A stretch of DNA of 14,771 nt, from assembly GCA_003219095.1 (NCBI GenBank), contig QHPM01000105.1:1-14771 (forward strand), written 5' to 3'. A model generated the notes under the pieces. It did not search any database and had not been told where the DNA came from. It saw only the letters and a list, made by a program, of their open reading frames with translations. The first letter of the stretch is position 1. Each line of letters begins with the position of its first letter. Made by a program: the position numbers and the translations under genes. This document shows, in pieces, positions 14,643-14,771 of the stretch. The DNA comes from Verrucomicrobiota bacterium (GTDB taxonomy: Bacteria; Verrucomicrobiota; Verrucomicrobiia; Chthoniobacterales; UBA10450).

Positions 14643-14671
14643 CTTATTGCCGACGCGCATTTCTTGGCGGA

Positions 14672-14771
14672 CTATTCTATCTGGTCTTTGTAGGCCGCTG
14701 CGCTCTGCAGATTTTTTAGATCGTCGGGGTTATCGATTTTGAGCGCGAAAATCCAGCCTTCGCCGAATGGA
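14672..14771 (-). CDS. gcvH: Glycine cleavage system H protein (C-terminal part only)
   Basis: The frame entering from the right edge reads PFGEGWIFALKIDNPDDLKN then LQSAAAYKDQIE and stop TAG. GxGW-(I/L)-x-x-(I/L/K) followed by DLxxLxxAxxY is the conserved C-terminal end of GcvH, the lipoylated carrier protein of the glycine cleavage complex. The lipoyl lysine lies outside the window. The enzyme would consume the glycine that Tdh and Kbl release from threonine. Confidence 0.85.
   Translation of the reverse strand, partial: PFGEGWIFALKIDNPDDLKNLQSAAAYKDQIE

Overview
The window comes from a GC-rich bacterial chromosome. It most resembles a soil Verrucomicrobium of the Chthoniobacter/Udaeobacter kind. 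The grounds are the cdsA-dxr-rseP order, several imperfect-palindrome repeat families at gene ends, and the mix of DUF3303, DUF3828 and small conserved hypothetical genes. That placement is inference from familiarity, not a database result. With the genes below there is no gene-free stretch above about 210 bases. I see no rRNA, tRNA, CRISPR array, transposase or phage gene.

Region 1 (1-3446, minus strand) is an envelope and isoprenoid block. It holds a CDP-diglyceride synthase gene (cdsA) broken by a frameshift, then dxr (MEP pathway), then a site-2 protease gene (rseP) that leaves the window on the left. dxr carries a 52-bp palindromic repeat in frame inside its coding sequence. Region 2 (3564-6808) holds tdh and kbl, which convert threonine to glycine plus acetyl-CoA. 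They are separated by an oppositely oriented lipoprotein with a split 3D domain. The C-terminal end of glycine cleavage H protein (gcvH) at the right edge (14672-14771, minus) shows that a glycine-consuming system lies just outside.

Region 3 (6897-9171) has a DUF3303 protein on plus, and on minus an ATP-grasp-like protein plus cupin pair with a 7-nt gap. Further right on minus lies a 58-aa conserved hypothetical gene with a GTG start, 7 nt after the M29-like aminopeptidase that precedes it. Region 4 (9179-13230, minus) holds the M29-like aminopeptidase, a short cation diffusion facilitator, a VOC protein, a DUF3828-like lipoprotein, a secreted two-repeat protein, and a second DUF3828-like protein. 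Three of these are translationally coupled through TAATG and ATGA overlaps. Region 5 (13322-14771) holds a DUF1345 membrane protein and a degenerate receiver-domain protein on plus, then a structured repeat and gcvH.

The most unusual theme is the repeats. Several unrelated palindromic families sit at gene boundaries and contain the stop codons of dxr, kbl, DUF3303 and the cupin, and one copy has become part of the DXR protein. I found no clear new defence or mobile system. The closest to undescribed biology are the ATP-grasp/cupin pair, the split 3D-domain lipoprotein and the DUF3828/two-repeat cassette.
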